Below are positions 1-7,791 of a stretch of 64,000 nucleotides of DNA, piece after piece. Source of the DNA: Natronocella acetinitrilica (GTDB lineage Bacteria; Pseudomonadota; Gammaproteobacteria; Nitrococcales; Aquisalimonadaceae); the NCBI RefSeq assembly GCF_024170285.1, contig NZ_JALJXV010000004.1:310001-374000 (forward strand), given 5' to 3'. Positions within the stretch are counted from its first letter, which is position 1; the number at the start of each line of letters is the position of its first letter. The notes beneath the pieces are model-generated. The model worked only from the letters and a program-made list of their open reading frames with translations. It was not told the origin of the DNA and made no database searches. Made by a program: the position numbers and the translations under genes.

Positions 1-45
1 CACAACAATGCCTCAATGGCAGTTGGCGTCAGCACTGGGTCAGGC

Positions 46-915
46 CTAGTCCACCGTCGTCAGGCGTTCGAATTCCTCAACGGAGCGAATCGAGTCCGTA
101 GGTAGATCTGGGAACGCCTGGCCGAACCACTTTTCCTGCAATTCGGCGAGACGGCCCGTATCCGCCAAGTGGGTAATGAAGTCGTTTAGGTATTCGAGCA
201 GACCTTCGTTGCCACGGGGAACCGGGTAGGCATGAAAGCCAGGTCCCGACACCGGCTCGCCCAACTCGAAGGTATCTCCACGTGTCTCGACCAGCATCTG
301 GGCACCCACCACGGAGTTGATCGCGTAGTCGAGTCGGCCATTGGCAAGATCTTCGTAGATTTCCGGGTAGGAGGTGTATTCGACGACGCGCCCGATGCTG
401 CCGCCAGTCTCCTCGAGCATTTCCTCCAGTTCGGGGAGACGCGAAAGCATGACACTGCCTGCCTGTACGCCAACGGTCAGTCCGTCTAGGTCCGCGACGC
501 CACTGATGCGATCGTCATCCTTTCGAATGATGTAGTAATGCTGGGCACTGGCCGTCGGTCTAGTGAAGTCAAAAACGCGAAGACGCTCCACCGAGACGAT
601 GGCACCGGTGATGGCTGTGTCATAGCTGCCGGCATTCACCGCTGACAAAAGACCAGTCCATGGCAAGATATCCTGGCGGATCTCAAAGTCGGCGTATTCA
701 CGGAGCTCCGCTACGATGTCGTTGCTAAAGCCGGAGGGGCGATCGCCATCCATGATCTCGAAGGGAGCGTAGTCATCTTCAGTGGCGATGTTCATATAAC
801 CGCGTTCCTTGATCTCCTCGAGCGAAGCCGAGTGAACCAGAGGGGGTGCGGTGAAGAGGGCGGCGAGGAGGGTACCCCGAACGAATGTTCTTAGTGCTGT
901 CCGAGCGCTTTGCAT
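46..915 (-). CDS. Amino-acid-type ABC transporter substrate-binding protein (family 3)
   Basis: Periplasmic solute-binding protein of 289 aa that should deliver a polar amino acid or similar small nitrogen compound to an ABC importer. The N-terminus is a Sec signal peptide (RTFVRGTLLAALFTAPPLVHSA, about residues 10-30). The mature part has the SBP_bac_3 pattern: GYMNIATEDDYAPFEI near the start, GFSNDIVAEL, and a PWTGLLSAVNAGSYDTAITG segment. A strong AAGGAGAA ribosome site lies 8 nt before the ATG. It follows the DUF1989 gene by 67 nt on the same strand with no visible promoter between, so the two are probably cotranscribed from the sigma-54 promoter near 1665. The permease and ATPase genes are not in the window and would lie to the left. 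The ligand cannot be read from the sequence. Confidence 0.9.
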   Translation of the reverse strand: MQSARTALRTFVRGTLLAALFTAPPLVHSASLEEIKERGYMNIATEDDYAPFEIMDGDRPSGFSNDIVAELREYADFEIRQDILPWTGLLSAVNAGSYDTAITGAIVSVERLRVFDFTRPTASAQHYYIIRKDDDRISGVADLDGLTVGVQAGSVMLSRLPELEEMLEETGGSIGRVVEYTSYPEIYEDLANGRLDYAINSVVGAQMLVETRGDTFELGEPVSGPGFHAYPVPRGNEGLLEYLNDFITHLADTGRLAELQEKWFGQAFPDLPTDSIRSVEEFERLTTVD

Positions 916-982
916 ATCAGTGTTCTCCTTTTATTCATGTGTCCGTGGAACGGGAGTGGCAGGGTGGCAGCCGGGATCGGAG

Positions 983-1591
983 TCATTGCTGCCGTTCGAG
1001 TCGGAGTTCCAGGGGTTTGGGGCGCCGATCCGCGCCGTTCGTCGAAACGATGTCCATTGGGCAGGCCGAAACCACCACCGCCAATGAGTCCTCGGCTCTC
1101 AAAGTGATGGTGTCTCCAGCTCTTCCGAGAGGTGGCTCGATCAACAACTCGCCGTCCGAACGTATCGCTACGTGCTCGAAGATATTGATAGGGGAAGGGA
1201 TTTCCGGAGCTGTGAGCCCCAGTTCCGCCAGGGCTTCAACCAGATTGTCCACACAGTTGCGGTGAGCGGCAGGATGTCCAAGCAGGGTGTACCTTGCTTG
1301 ATCGCAAGCGGACAACAAGAGGTCATGAACACCGGGCGACGTATCCTCGACGATTGTCAGAAGAGGCCTACGCTGATTGGAGTAGAAGGCTTGACCGGCG
1401 CGAGGAGTCAGTCGATCAAGGCACGATCTCGTGTGCTCTGTGGAGACGTACTCGTCGAGATTGCTAGAGCAAAAGGCCCAAGTGTCCGCGACTTGGGGGC
1501 CCTCAACCATGACTATGGTGATGTGATCTCCCGATCTTAGCTCAACCGCCTTTCCGTGTCCGGCAGGTATCTCGATTTTCTTCTCAATCAC
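983..1591 (-). CDS. DUF1989 (urea carboxylase-associated family) protein
   Basis: 202-aa protein of the DUF1989 family. It carries the conserved core EHTRSCLDRL, SNQRRPLLTIVEDTSPGVHD, ACDQARY, LGHPAAHRNCVDNL and INIFEHV. Family knowledge: two paralogues encoded beside urea carboxylase-like enzymes form carboxyguanidine deiminase in guanidine breakdown, while many other members lie beside amino-acid transporters and have no assigned reaction. Here there is one copy, with no carboxylase or allophanate hydrolase in the window, so the substrate is unknown. A small C-N bond hydrolysis or deimination is a reasonable guess. The start is GTG at 1589-1591, preceded by AGGAG 5 nt upstream. It is the first gene of a likely operon with the ABC binding protein, about 55 nt below a sigma-54 promoter. 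Confidence 0.85.
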   Translation of the reverse strand: MIEKKIEIPAGHGKAVELRSGDHITIVMVEGPQVADTWAFCSSNLDEYVSTEHTRSCLDRLTPRAGQAFYSNQRRPLLTIVEDTSPGVHDLLLSACDQARYTLLGHPAAHRNCVDNLVEALAELGLTAPEIPSPINIFEHVAIRSDGELLIEPPLGRAGDTITLRAEDSLAVVVSACPMDIVSTNGADRRPKPLELRLERQQ

Positions 1592-1914
1592 ACTTTTACT
1601 CCTGTGCGTTCCATCTTCGGAATGGGTTCTTGTTTTCCGGCTGCTCCAGTTTCCTTATGCAAATGACGTGCCATCTCCGGAATTCACTGCCACTGTTAAG
1701 AGAGTCGAAGGTTGTCCCGGTTTTCCGCAGTTGCGAGCGCTTCCTATTGGTGCGTCTGTAATGGGTTATCGCTCCCAGGTAGTGCAGATGCTCCTGATTC
1801 AGGTTCGCCAGATTCAGAGCCTCGAAGTGGTCACGGTGCAGACTGGACCTACCGAACAGTGGCGTCGCCCGCGTAGACTCCGTAATTCCGATTTCGAACC
1901 GAACGAGGCTAGAA
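1592..1914. other. Divergent intergenic region with nitrogen-type control signals
   Basis: 323-bp region between the minus-strand DUF1989 operon and the plus-strand FAD oxidoreductase. It holds the sigma-54 promoter at 1657-1673 and the half-matched NtrC site CGCTTCCTATTGGTGCG at 1738-1754. On the plus strand there is only a weak -24/-12 candidate: GG at 1778-1779 and GC at 1790-1791, with poor flanks. A short open frame runs through 1668-1922, but it crosses the promoter and shows no protein-like pattern. Confidence 0.6.
1657..1673 (-). promoter_or_regulatory. Sigma-54 (RpoN) promoter of the DUF1989-ABC operon
   Basis: On the minus strand the sequence reads TGGCACGTCATTTGCAT, an essentially perfect -24/-12 element with GG and GC separated by exactly 10 nt. 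It is about 66 nt from the GTG of the DUF1989 gene. A partial NtrC-type half palindrome (TATTGGTGC) lies at about 1746-1754, roughly 85 bp upstream, at enhancer distance. Sigma-54 promoters need an ATP-driven enhancer-binding protein; NtrC is the natural candidate for a nitrogen gene but is not proven. Confidence 0.85.
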
Positions 1915-3321
1915 ATGACTGAACCCGCCGTCGAACGACATCAGGGCAGGCCTACCACGGCTACTGCCGATTACGACCCGACCTATGACCCACTGACCAC
2001 ACCCCATCCCGGCCATGGGCGCGAGTACGCGCCGACCTACTGGGTTGCGACTGCTGGCGAGCCCCCCGCCGACGATGGCCCCGTGCAGTCAGACCTGGAT
2101 GTTGACGTCGCGATTATCGGATCAGGCTTCACCGGTCTCTCGGCGGCCCTGTTCCTGGCGCGGGAGCATGGCATCAAGGCGACGGTGCTGGAGGCCAACC
2201 GCACGGCCTGGGGTTGCACAAGCCGCAACGGAGGTCAGGCCCTTAACGCTTCAGGCAGGCTGAGCCGGTCGCAGTGGATCAAGCGTTACGGCAAGGAGGT
2301 GGCAATCCAGCTCCATGCCGAGATCGCCGCCGGTTTCGACACCTTCCGGGAGTTGATCAAGGATGTGGACTGCGACGCCCAGCACGGCGGGCATCTCTAT
2401 ATCGCCCACCGGGATCGCGCCATGCGGGGACTCGGGGCGGAGGCCCGGGTTCTGGAGAACGTATTCGGCTACAAGGTGGAGCTTCTGGATCGTAAAGCTC
2501 TCGCGGAACGTTACGTGGACGAAGCCGAGGCCGTGGGTGCCATGCACGAACCCGACGGTATCGGCGTTCACCCCCTGAAGCTGGCCTACGGTTACTTGCG
2601 TCAGGCCCGGGAACTCGGTGCGACAGTGCATCCGGCCAGCCCGGTCACCGGCTGGCACACCCGGAACGGTGTGCACCATCTGCACACCCCGCGTGGCATC
2701 GTTCGCGCCCGCGCGGTGGGCGTGGCCACCGGCGGCTACACCGCGCAGCAACTGCATCCCGCCCTGCGCAACCGCTTCTATCCGGTGATGTCCAATTCCC
2801 TGGTCACCCGGCCCCTGACGGCCGAGGAAAAGCAGGCTTGCAACTTCATCACCAACGAGATCATCACGGATACCCGGACCCTGCGGTTCTACTATCGCAA
2901 GCTGCCGGACGATCGCGTGCAGATCGGCAGCCGTAGCGCCATTGCCGGCGCCGACGCGACCCATCCACGACATCGCCAGTTGCTGGTAGACGGCTTGCGG
3001 CGCAAGTTCCCGGCCCTCGCCGGAATCGACGTGGACTACTACTGGTGGGGCTGGGTCGATCTCAGTCACGACATGATGCCGCGGGTATTCCGGCCTGATC
3101 CGAACGACAGCATCTATTACGCACTGGGCTATGGTGGCAACGGCGTGATGTACTCTGCCCAGGCTGGCAAGCGCCTGGCCCAGTGGATTGCCGGCAAGCC
3201 GGAGAAGACGGACCTGCCCATCTTCTGTTCCGAACTTCCGAGCCATCCGTTGGCGCCGTTCCGCCGGCTCGGCCAGAGTCTGCTCTACCGCTGGTATCAA
3301 CTACGGGACGAGAAGTTCTGA
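1915..3321 (+). CDS. FAD-dependent amine/amino-acid oxidoreductase (DAO family)
   Basis: 468-aa flavoprotein of the D-amino-acid oxidase fold, in the branch that includes gamma-glutamylputrescine oxidase (PuuB/OrdL-like). The dinucleotide-binding motif DVAIIGSGFTGLSAALFLA lies around residues 63-80, followed by TSRNGGQAL, which fits contact with the flavin. A C-terminal GYGGNGVMYSAQAGKRLA segment is typical of the family. The expected reaction is oxidative deamination of a secondary or primary amine to an aldehyde or keto acid with release of ammonia or an amine and H2O2. It is transcribed divergently from the DUF1989-ABC operon, which suggests a shared nitrogen-source role. The ATG is preceded by a moderate ACGAGG site. 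The real substrate is not determinable. Confidence 0.87.
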   Translation: MTEPAVERHQGRPTTATADYDPTYDPLTTPHPGHGREYAPTYWVATAGEPPADDGPVQSDLDVDVAIIGSGFTGLSAALFLAREHGIKATVLEANRTAWGCTSRNGGQALNASGRLSRSQWIKRYGKEVAIQLHAEIAAGFDTFRELIKDVDCDAQHGGHLYIAHRDRAMRGLGAEARVLENVFGYKVELLDRKALAERYVDEAEAVGAMHEPDGIGVHPLKLAYGYLRQARELGATVHPASPVTGWHTRNGVHHLHTPRGIVRARAVGVATGGYTAQQLHPALRNRFYPVMSNSLVTRPLTAEEKQACNFITNEIITDTRTLRFYYRKLPDDRVQIGSRSAIAGADATHPRHRQLLVDGLRRKFPALAGIDVDYYWWGWVDLSHDMMPRVFRPDPNDSIYYALGYGGNGVMYSAQAGKRLAQWIAGKPEKTDLPIFCSELPSHPLAPFRRLGQSLLYRWYQLRDEKF

Positions 3322-3382
3322 AGGTTTACGCCATGAGCGATCGCGGGCCGACCTGAGCCCGATGCACCTTGGGAGCCCCGAA

Positions 3383-3850
3383 ATGGGCATCGAAGTCGAA
3401 CGCAAATTCCTCGTCGTCACCGAGCAGTGGCGTGCCGGCGCAGAACGGACATTGTTCCGCCAGGGATACCTGAGCACCGACCGCGAGCGCACGGTGCGGG
3501 TGCGGTTGGCGGGTGATGCCGCCTGGCTCACCATCAAGGGGGTGACCGAGGGCGTGTCGCGGCGGGAGTTCGAGTACGCCGTTCCGCCTGCGGATGCCGA
3601 GATCCTGCTCGACGAGCTGTGTTTGCGGCCATTGATCGAGAAGTATCGCTACCGCGTACAGCACGCCGGACTCACCTGGGAGGTCGACGAGTTTCTCGGC
3701 GACAATGCAGGTCTGATCATCGCCGAAGTGGAACTCGACCACCCGGACCAGGCGATAGAGCTGCCGTCGTGGGTCGGGAAGGAAGTGTCCGACGATGCGC
3801 GTTACTTCAATGCCAACCTGATCGCCCATCCTTACTGTCGCTGGCGCTGA
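3383..3850 (+). CDS. CYTH-domain (inorganic triphosphatase-like) protein
   Basis: 155-aa single-domain CYTH protein. It opens with the diagnostic ExExK motif (MGIEVERKFLV, residues 3-7 EVERK). It then shows alternating charged strands such as TVRVRLAGDAAWLTIKG, RREFEYAV, IEKYRYRV and WEVDEFLG, and ends in IIAEVEL, which build the metal- and triphosphate-binding tunnel. Small bacterial members of this type hydrolyse inorganic triphosphate. The open frame extends upstream into the previous gene, but the family starts at this ATG. An ATG at 3362 is a less likely alternative. Confidence 0.88.
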   Translation: MGIEVERKFLVVTEQWRAGAERTLFRQGYLSTDRERTVRVRLAGDAAWLTIKGVTEGVSRREFEYAVPPADAEILLDELCLRPLIEKYRYRVQHAGLTWEVDEFLGDNAGLIIAEVELDHPDQAIELPSWVGKEVSDDARYFNANLIAHPYCRWR

Positions 3851-3987
3851 AGTTTTGGCCCAGGACGCGCGAGAGTTCCGGAACGAAGCATGCCAGCGGC
3901 TCTCTGACAGCGCATCCCGACGCAGCTGTGCCATGCTCACCTTGGGTGAACTCATCCGCACTCCGCTTCAGCACAGAGGCAACTGCT

Positions 3988-5070
3988 ATGGCACAGATGA
4001 TGAAAGCCGCCGTGTTTGTCGAACCGGGCCGCATCGAGATTGATGAGCGGCAGGTTCCGAATATTGGCCCCAACGATGCATTGATTCGAATAACCACCAC
4101 AACCATCTGCGGCACCGACGTTCATATCCTCAAGGGTGAGTATCCGGTGGAGAAGGGCCTGATCGTGGGTCATGAGCCGGTCGGCGTGATCGAGAAACTT
4201 GGCTCCAGCGTCACTGGCTACCGCGAGGGACAGCGCGTGATTGCTGGCGCCATCTGCCCAAGTTTCACTTCATACGCGTGTCAGGATGGCTGCTCCGCCC
4301 AGGATGGAGGGCATGGGGGCCATGGCTACAAGCCCATGGGTGGATGGCGGTTCGGGAATACCATCGATGGGGCGCAGGCGGAGTATCTGGTCGTCCCGGA
4401 TGCGCAGGCCAATCTGGCCCCGGTGCCGGATGGCTTGAGTGACGAACAGGTCCTGATGTGTCCGGATATCATGTCGACCGGATTCGCCGGGGCAGAAGCT
4501 GCTGGCATCCGCATCGGCGACTCGGTCGCGGTTTTCGCGCAAGGTCCCATAGGGCTCTGTGCCACGGCCGGTGCCCGCTTGCGCGGAGCAGGGATGATCA
4601 TTGCGGTGGATGGGGTGGATGAGCGGCTGACCATGGCAAAACAGCTGGGCGCCGACGTCACTCTGGATTTCCGTAAGGTGGATGTGGTGGATGAGATCCT
4701 CAAGCTCACCGGCGGTCGCGGCGTCGATGCCTCCATCGAGGCGCTAGGGCTGCAGAGCACGTTCGAGGCTGCGTTACGGGTAATCAAACCCGGCGGCACG
4801 TTGTCCAGCCTCGGTGTCTATTCCGAGGATCTGCATATTCCGCTTGGCGCCTTTGCGGCTGGGTTGGGCGACCACAAGATCATCACGTCGCTCTGCCCGG
4901 GAGGCAAGGAGCGCATGCGGCGCCTGATGCAGATGACCGATTCCGGGCGAGTGGATCTGGGCCCGATGGTGACTCATCACTACGCGCTGGACGACATCGC
5001 CGAAGCCTATGATCTCTTCTCGCATCAGCGCGATGGCGTCCTCAAGGTGGCCATCAGGCCGGGGGGATGA
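3988..5070 (+). CDS. Zinc-dependent secondary alcohol dehydrogenase
   Basis: 360-aa medium-chain dehydrogenase of the secondary-alcohol (isopropanol dehydrogenase, Thermoanaerobacter/Clostridium) type. ICGTDVHILKGEY carries the catalytic-zinc Cys and GHEPVGVIEKLGS supplies the next zinc ligands. CPDIMSTGFAGAEAAGI and AVFAQGPIGLCATAGARLRG are typical of this subfamily. As in those enzymes, the structural-zinc four-cysteine lobe is absent; the equivalent stretch is Cys/Gly-rich (ACQDGCSAQDGGHGGHG). It interconverts secondary alcohols and ketones with NAD(P)H. The frame is open further upstream, but the protein homology begins at this ATG, which has an AGAGG site 12 nt before it. Confidence 0.9.
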   Translation: MAQMMKAAVFVEPGRIEIDERQVPNIGPNDALIRITTTTICGTDVHILKGEYPVEKGLIVGHEPVGVIEKLGSSVTGYREGQRVIAGAICPSFTSYACQDGCSAQDGGHGGHGYKPMGGWRFGNTIDGAQAEYLVVPDAQANLAPVPDGLSDEQVLMCPDIMSTGFAGAEAAGIRIGDSVAVFAQGPIGLCATAGARLRGAGMIIAVDGVDERLTMAKQLGADVTLDFRKVDVVDEILKLTGGRGVDASIEALGLQSTFEAALRVIKPGGTLSSLGVYSEDLHIPLGAFAAGLGDHKIITSLCPGGKERMRRLMQMTDSGRVDLGPMVTHHYALDDIAEAYDLFSHQRDGVLKVAIRPGG

Positions 5071-5202
5071 ATGCATGGCATTCTGATCATGTTCGCTGTG
5101 GGTGCTGCACGAAGATGCACACCGTTCGATACCGGCATGTACACGAAGGTGGGACCGTTACAGGCCAAGGCATAGACCGTAAGGGATCTTTCGGAAGTCA
5201 TC

Positions 5203-5233
5203 AAAAAAGGGTTGGCGATTGTTCGCCAACCCC
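5203..5233 (-). terminator. Rho-independent terminator of tRNA-Pro
   Basis: On the minus strand GGGTTGGCGA, loop ACAA, TCGCCAACCC is followed by TTTTTT. The perfect 10-bp stem with a 4-nt loop begins about 11 nt after the tRNA 3' end. Confidence 0.93.
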
Positions 5234-5243
5234 TTGATTATAT

Positions 5244-5320
5244 TGGTCGGGGTGAGAGGATTTGAACCTCCGACCACCTGCACCCCATGCAGGTGCGCTA
5301 CCAGGCTGCGCTACACCCCG
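5244..5320 (-). tRNA. tRNA-Pro (GGG)
   Basis: 77-nt tRNA with encoded CCA. Reading the minus strand, the acceptor starts CGGGGTG and pairs with CACCCCG. The D-arm reads GCGCAGCCTGGTAGCGC, the anticodon stem CCTGC/GCAGG encloses the loop ATGGGGT (anticodon GGG), and the T-arm is GGAGGTTCAAATCCTC. A terminator follows directly. Confidence 0.97.
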
Positions 5321-5366
5321 AGTGGCGACGAATGTTACACAAATCCGCAGTCGGCGCAAAGCGGTA

Positions 5367-5693
5367 TCACGGCTCCAAGCGCAGCTCCGCGCCGTCGCCA
5401 TCGCGATAGCAGACGAGGTCCAGCGATTCGCCCGCGGACCGTGCCGCAGGACGCATGTGCGTAACGATGCGCTCCCCGTCGCCATTATCTCTTTCCGTGA
5501 CCGACGAGTCGCCCTGCTCGAACAGCAGATCCGTGCGCCCCAGCGGCCCCAGGGTGTGGCGTGGGTTGTCTCTGTGCAACTGCAGGCAGCTTGCATGGGG
5601 TTCGGGGAGAGGATCGGGCTGTGCGCGCAGGATCATCACGATGGTTGTCGTGACGATGATGGCGAAGGCGATAAAGCCAGTCAGGCGGGTCAT
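5367..5693 (-). CDS. Small membrane-anchored hypothetical protein
   Basis: 108-aa protein I do not recognise. A single hydrophobic helix (LTGFIAFAIIVTTTIVMIL, residues 3-21) is followed by a hydrophilic domain of about 85 aa with two cysteines (in ASCLQLH and DLVCYRD). This suggests an N-in anchored or secreted periplasmic protein. I start it at the ATG whose CAT complement is 5691-5693 because the helix follows immediately and a CGGAG site lies about 12 nt upstream; the frame remains open beyond. It lies just upstream of tRNA-Pro on the same strand and diverges from the gate-domain transporter gene. Confidence 0.6.
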   Translation of the reverse strand: MTRLTGFIAFAIIVTTTIVMILRAQPDPLPEPHASCLQLHRDNPRHTLGPLGRTDLLFEQGDSSVTERDNGDGERIVTHMRPAARSAGESLDLVCYRDGDGAELRLEP

Positions 5694-5846
5694 GGATTCG
5701 TTACTCCGGCGATTCGACGTCGGCGCCCGAGCATGCCGCGTCCGATGCAAGTCGTCCAGCCAAGGTGCTTGGCGCAGGGCACTTGCCTCGGCATCATGGC
5801 GGCACCGTGTAGGCGCGGTGAACTCATCTGCCATGGACCGCAATTA

Positions 5847-7166
5847 ATGAATGTTGTTTTCCTCGTCATCGTGCTCACCGCGTTCCTCACCGCAGCCTGG
5901 CGGGAGTTGCGGCACGATCCGGCGGATGGCGACTCGCCCATGCAGGCGCTCACCACGGCCATGGTGGATTCCGCGGGTGGGGCGGTGGAACTGGCCATCG
6001 GGCTAGTCGGCGTGATGACGCTCTTTCTCGGTCTGATGAAGATCGCCGAGCAGGGCGGTCTACTTGTCATACTGGCCAAGTTGATTCGTCCGGTGATGGT
6101 ACGTCTGTTCCCGGAAGTGCCGGCGAACCATCCCGCCATGGGCGCGATGATTCTCAACTTCTCCGCGAATGCCTTGGGCCTGGGGAACGCAGCGACGCCC
6201 TTTGGCATTCGAGCCATGCAGGAACTGGACAAGCTGAACCCTCACAAGGGCACTGCCACCAATTCCATGGCGCTGTTTCTCGCCATCAACACTTCCAGCA
6301 TCACCCTGTTGCCCACTGGTGTCATCGCGCTTCGGGCCGCGGCGGGTTCCAGCGAGCCGGCGGCCATCCTGCCCACCACGCTGTTTGCCACCGTCTGTGC
6401 CACCACCGTGGCCATCATGGCTGCGCTGCTCTATGCCCGCTGGTTCCCGGTGCGTCCGCTTCCCATCGCGGAGCAGCCGCAGGCGCAGGATACCGGGGCC
6501 GCGCAGACTGACGCCGAAAAGGCCGAGAGCACCGAACAGGACGCCCTGCCAACGGAATCCGGCGAGGCCTATCCGGGCTGGGTATCGGCGCTTGCGTTAC
6601 TGGGGGTGCTCGGCCTCATACCGCTGTCCATACTCTATGGCCGAATCATCGCGCCCTGGATCATCCCCGGCCTGATGGTGGGCTTTTTGCTGTTCGGTGT
6701 GTCGCGCGGGGTGCGCATCTATGAGGTCTTCGTGGATGGCGCCAAGGAGGGCTTCCAGGTGGCCTTGCGCATCATCCCGTACCTGGTCGCCATTCTGGTT
6801 GCCGTGGGGATGTTTCGTGCCAGCGGCGCCATGGAGGCCATGGTCGGTTACATCGGCGGCTTTACCGCCTCGCTGGGGATGCCCGCCGAGGCACTGCCCA
6901 TGGCGCTGCTGCGTCCCCTTTCGGGGTCCGGTGCTTATGGGGTCATGGCCTCCATCATCAACGACCCGGCCATCGGGCCGGACAGCTATACCGGCATGCT
7001 GGTCAGTACGCTGCAGGGCTCCACGGAGACCACTTTCTACGTGCTTGCGGTATACTTCGGCGCGATTCAGGTACGGCGCATCCGTCACACCCTCGCGGCG
7101 GGGCTCACCGCGGATCTCGCGGGTATCATCGGGGCGGTGATTATCTGCCTGCTTCTGTTCGGTTAG
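5847..7166 (+). CDS. Nucleoside-recognition (gate) domain membrane protein, SpmA-SpmB fusion type
   Basis: 439-aa polytopic inner-membrane protein with two Gate (nucleoside recognition) domains. The first half resembles SpmA (GAMILNFSANALGLGNAATPFGIRAMQEL) and the second SpmB (ALPMALLRPLSGSGAYGVM, STLQGSTETTFYVLAVYFG). The halves are joined by a charged linker rich in Gln, Ala, Thr and Glu (about residues 210-245). In spore formers these are separate spore-maturation proteins. In Gram-negatives the fused form is common, presumably a small-molecule transporter of unknown substrate. The open frame begins far upstream, but the first membrane helix (MNVVFLVIVLTAFL) fixes the ATG used here. No clear ribosome site is visible. 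Confidence 0.85.
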   Translation: MNVVFLVIVLTAFLTAAWRELRHDPADGDSPMQALTTAMVDSAGGAVELAIGLVGVMTLFLGLMKIAEQGGLLVILAKLIRPVMVRLFPEVPANHPAMGAMILNFSANALGLGNAATPFGIRAMQELDKLNPHKGTATNSMALFLAINTSSITLLPTGVIALRAAAGSSEPAAILPTTLFATVCATTVAIMAALLYARWFPVRPLPIAEQPQAQDTGAAQTDAEKAESTEQDALPTESGEAYPGWVSALALLGVLGLIPLSILYGRIIAPWIIPGLMVGFLLFGVSRGVRIYEVFVDGAKEGFQVALRIIPYLVAILVAVGMFRASGAMEAMVGYIGGFTASLGMPAEALPMALLRPLSGSGAYGVMASIINDPAIGPDSYTGMLVSTLQGSTETTFYVLAVYFGAIQVRRIRHTLAAGLTADLAGIIGAVIICLLLFG

Positions 7167-7243
7167 TTAACGATGCGTGGATATTTCAGCGTTTCCTTAA
7201 TGATTAGCCGATAATTCTGCGTCTCGTCGATCAGGCCCCGCGC

Positions 7244-7272
7244 TTGCACTGCAGACCAAGTCCGGCAATAAT
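7244..7272 (+). promoter_or_regulatory. Sigma-70 promoter of the suf operon
   Basis: TTGCAC (-35) and AATAAT (-10) are separated by exactly 17 nt, 41 nt before the ATG of the Rrf2 regulator gene. The elements match 4/6 and 5/6 of consensus. Confidence 0.75.
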
Positions 7273-7273
7273 A

Positions 7274-7292
7274 CAGGACGAATTTGGTACTG
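7274..7292 (+). promoter_or_regulatory. Palindromic operator, probable binding site of the suf Rrf2 regulator
   Basis: CAGGACGAATTTGGTACTG is an interrupted palindrome (CAG-N-AC-N-AA-N-TT-N-GT-N-CTG). It begins one base after the -10 element and therefore covers the transcription start. The position fits repression of the regulator gene and the downstream suf genes. Assignment to the neighbouring Rrf2 protein is inference. Confidence 0.6.
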
Positions 7293-7312
7293 ATTAAGCG
7301 ACGGCAAGCGTC

Positions 7313-7777
7313 ATGTTACGGATTAATCGCGAAACGGATTACGCCACCGCCATCCTCAGCTTGATGGCGAGACAGCCGCAGGAGCGCTACAGCGCGGCGT
7401 GGTTGTCGTCGAAGCGCTCGCTGCCGGCCCCGGTTGTCAGCAAGATTCTCAAGCAACTGGTGCGGGCGGAGGTGCTGGTTTCCCATCGAGGAGCCAAGGG
7501 CGGTTACAGTCTGGCCCGTCCGGCGGAAGATATTTCCATCGCCGCCGTGATCAACGCCATCGAAGGACCGATTGCCCTCACCGATTGCATCGAGGGGGGC
7601 AATGCGGCGTGCCAGTACAGTGCTCATTGCGCCGTGAGCCACAACTGGTCACGCATCAACGATGTTTTCCAGACCGCTCTGGAGGCGGTCTCCCTGAAAG
7701 ACATGAGCGCCCCCTTACCTGCGGAGCATCCGAGTCTTCGTGCCCTGGGTGAGCGGGTCAAAACGGCTGTTAGCTAG
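7313..7777 (+). CDS. sufR: Rrf2-family regulator of the SUF iron-sulfur assembly operon
   Basis: 154-aa Rrf2/IscR-family protein of the SUF-operon regulator type. A winged helix-turn-helix lies at the N-terminus ([19 protein letters not shown], then [21 protein letters not shown] with [11 protein letters not shown] as the wing). A C-terminal cysteine cluster ([16 protein letters not shown]) should bind an Fe-S cluster and report cellular cluster status. It is the first gene of sufRBCDSU, with sufB starting 14 nt after its stop. A palindrome over its own promoter suggests autoregulation. The symbol is used in the proteobacterial Rrf2 sense; the cyanobacterial SufR is a different family. Confidence 0.88.
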   Translation: MLRINRETDYATAILSLMARQPQERYSAAWLSSKRSLPAPVVSKILKQLVRAEVLVSHRGAKGGYSLARPAEDISIAAVINAIEGPIALTDCIEGGNAACQYSAHCAVSHNWSRINDVFQTALEAVSLKDMSAPLPAEHPSLRALGERVKTAVS

Positions 7778-7791
7778 CGGAGCAGGTGACA

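Noticed and set aside
1778-1791. GG-N10-GC on the plus strand as a sigma-54 promoter for the FAD oxidoreductase
   Set aside because: Only the invariant dinucleotides fit; the flanking bases (TGGCAC, TTGC) are poor and the leader would be over 110 nt.
1668-1922. 84-codon plus-strand open frame upstream of the FAD oxidoreductase
   Set aside because: It crosses the sigma-54 promoter and the operator-like site, overlaps the next start and has no ribosome site or family pattern.
2251-3300. 349-codon minus-strand open frame over the FAD oxidoreductase
   Set aside because: The plus strand encodes a full FAD enzyme; the antisense product is His/Gly-rich with no recognisable pattern.
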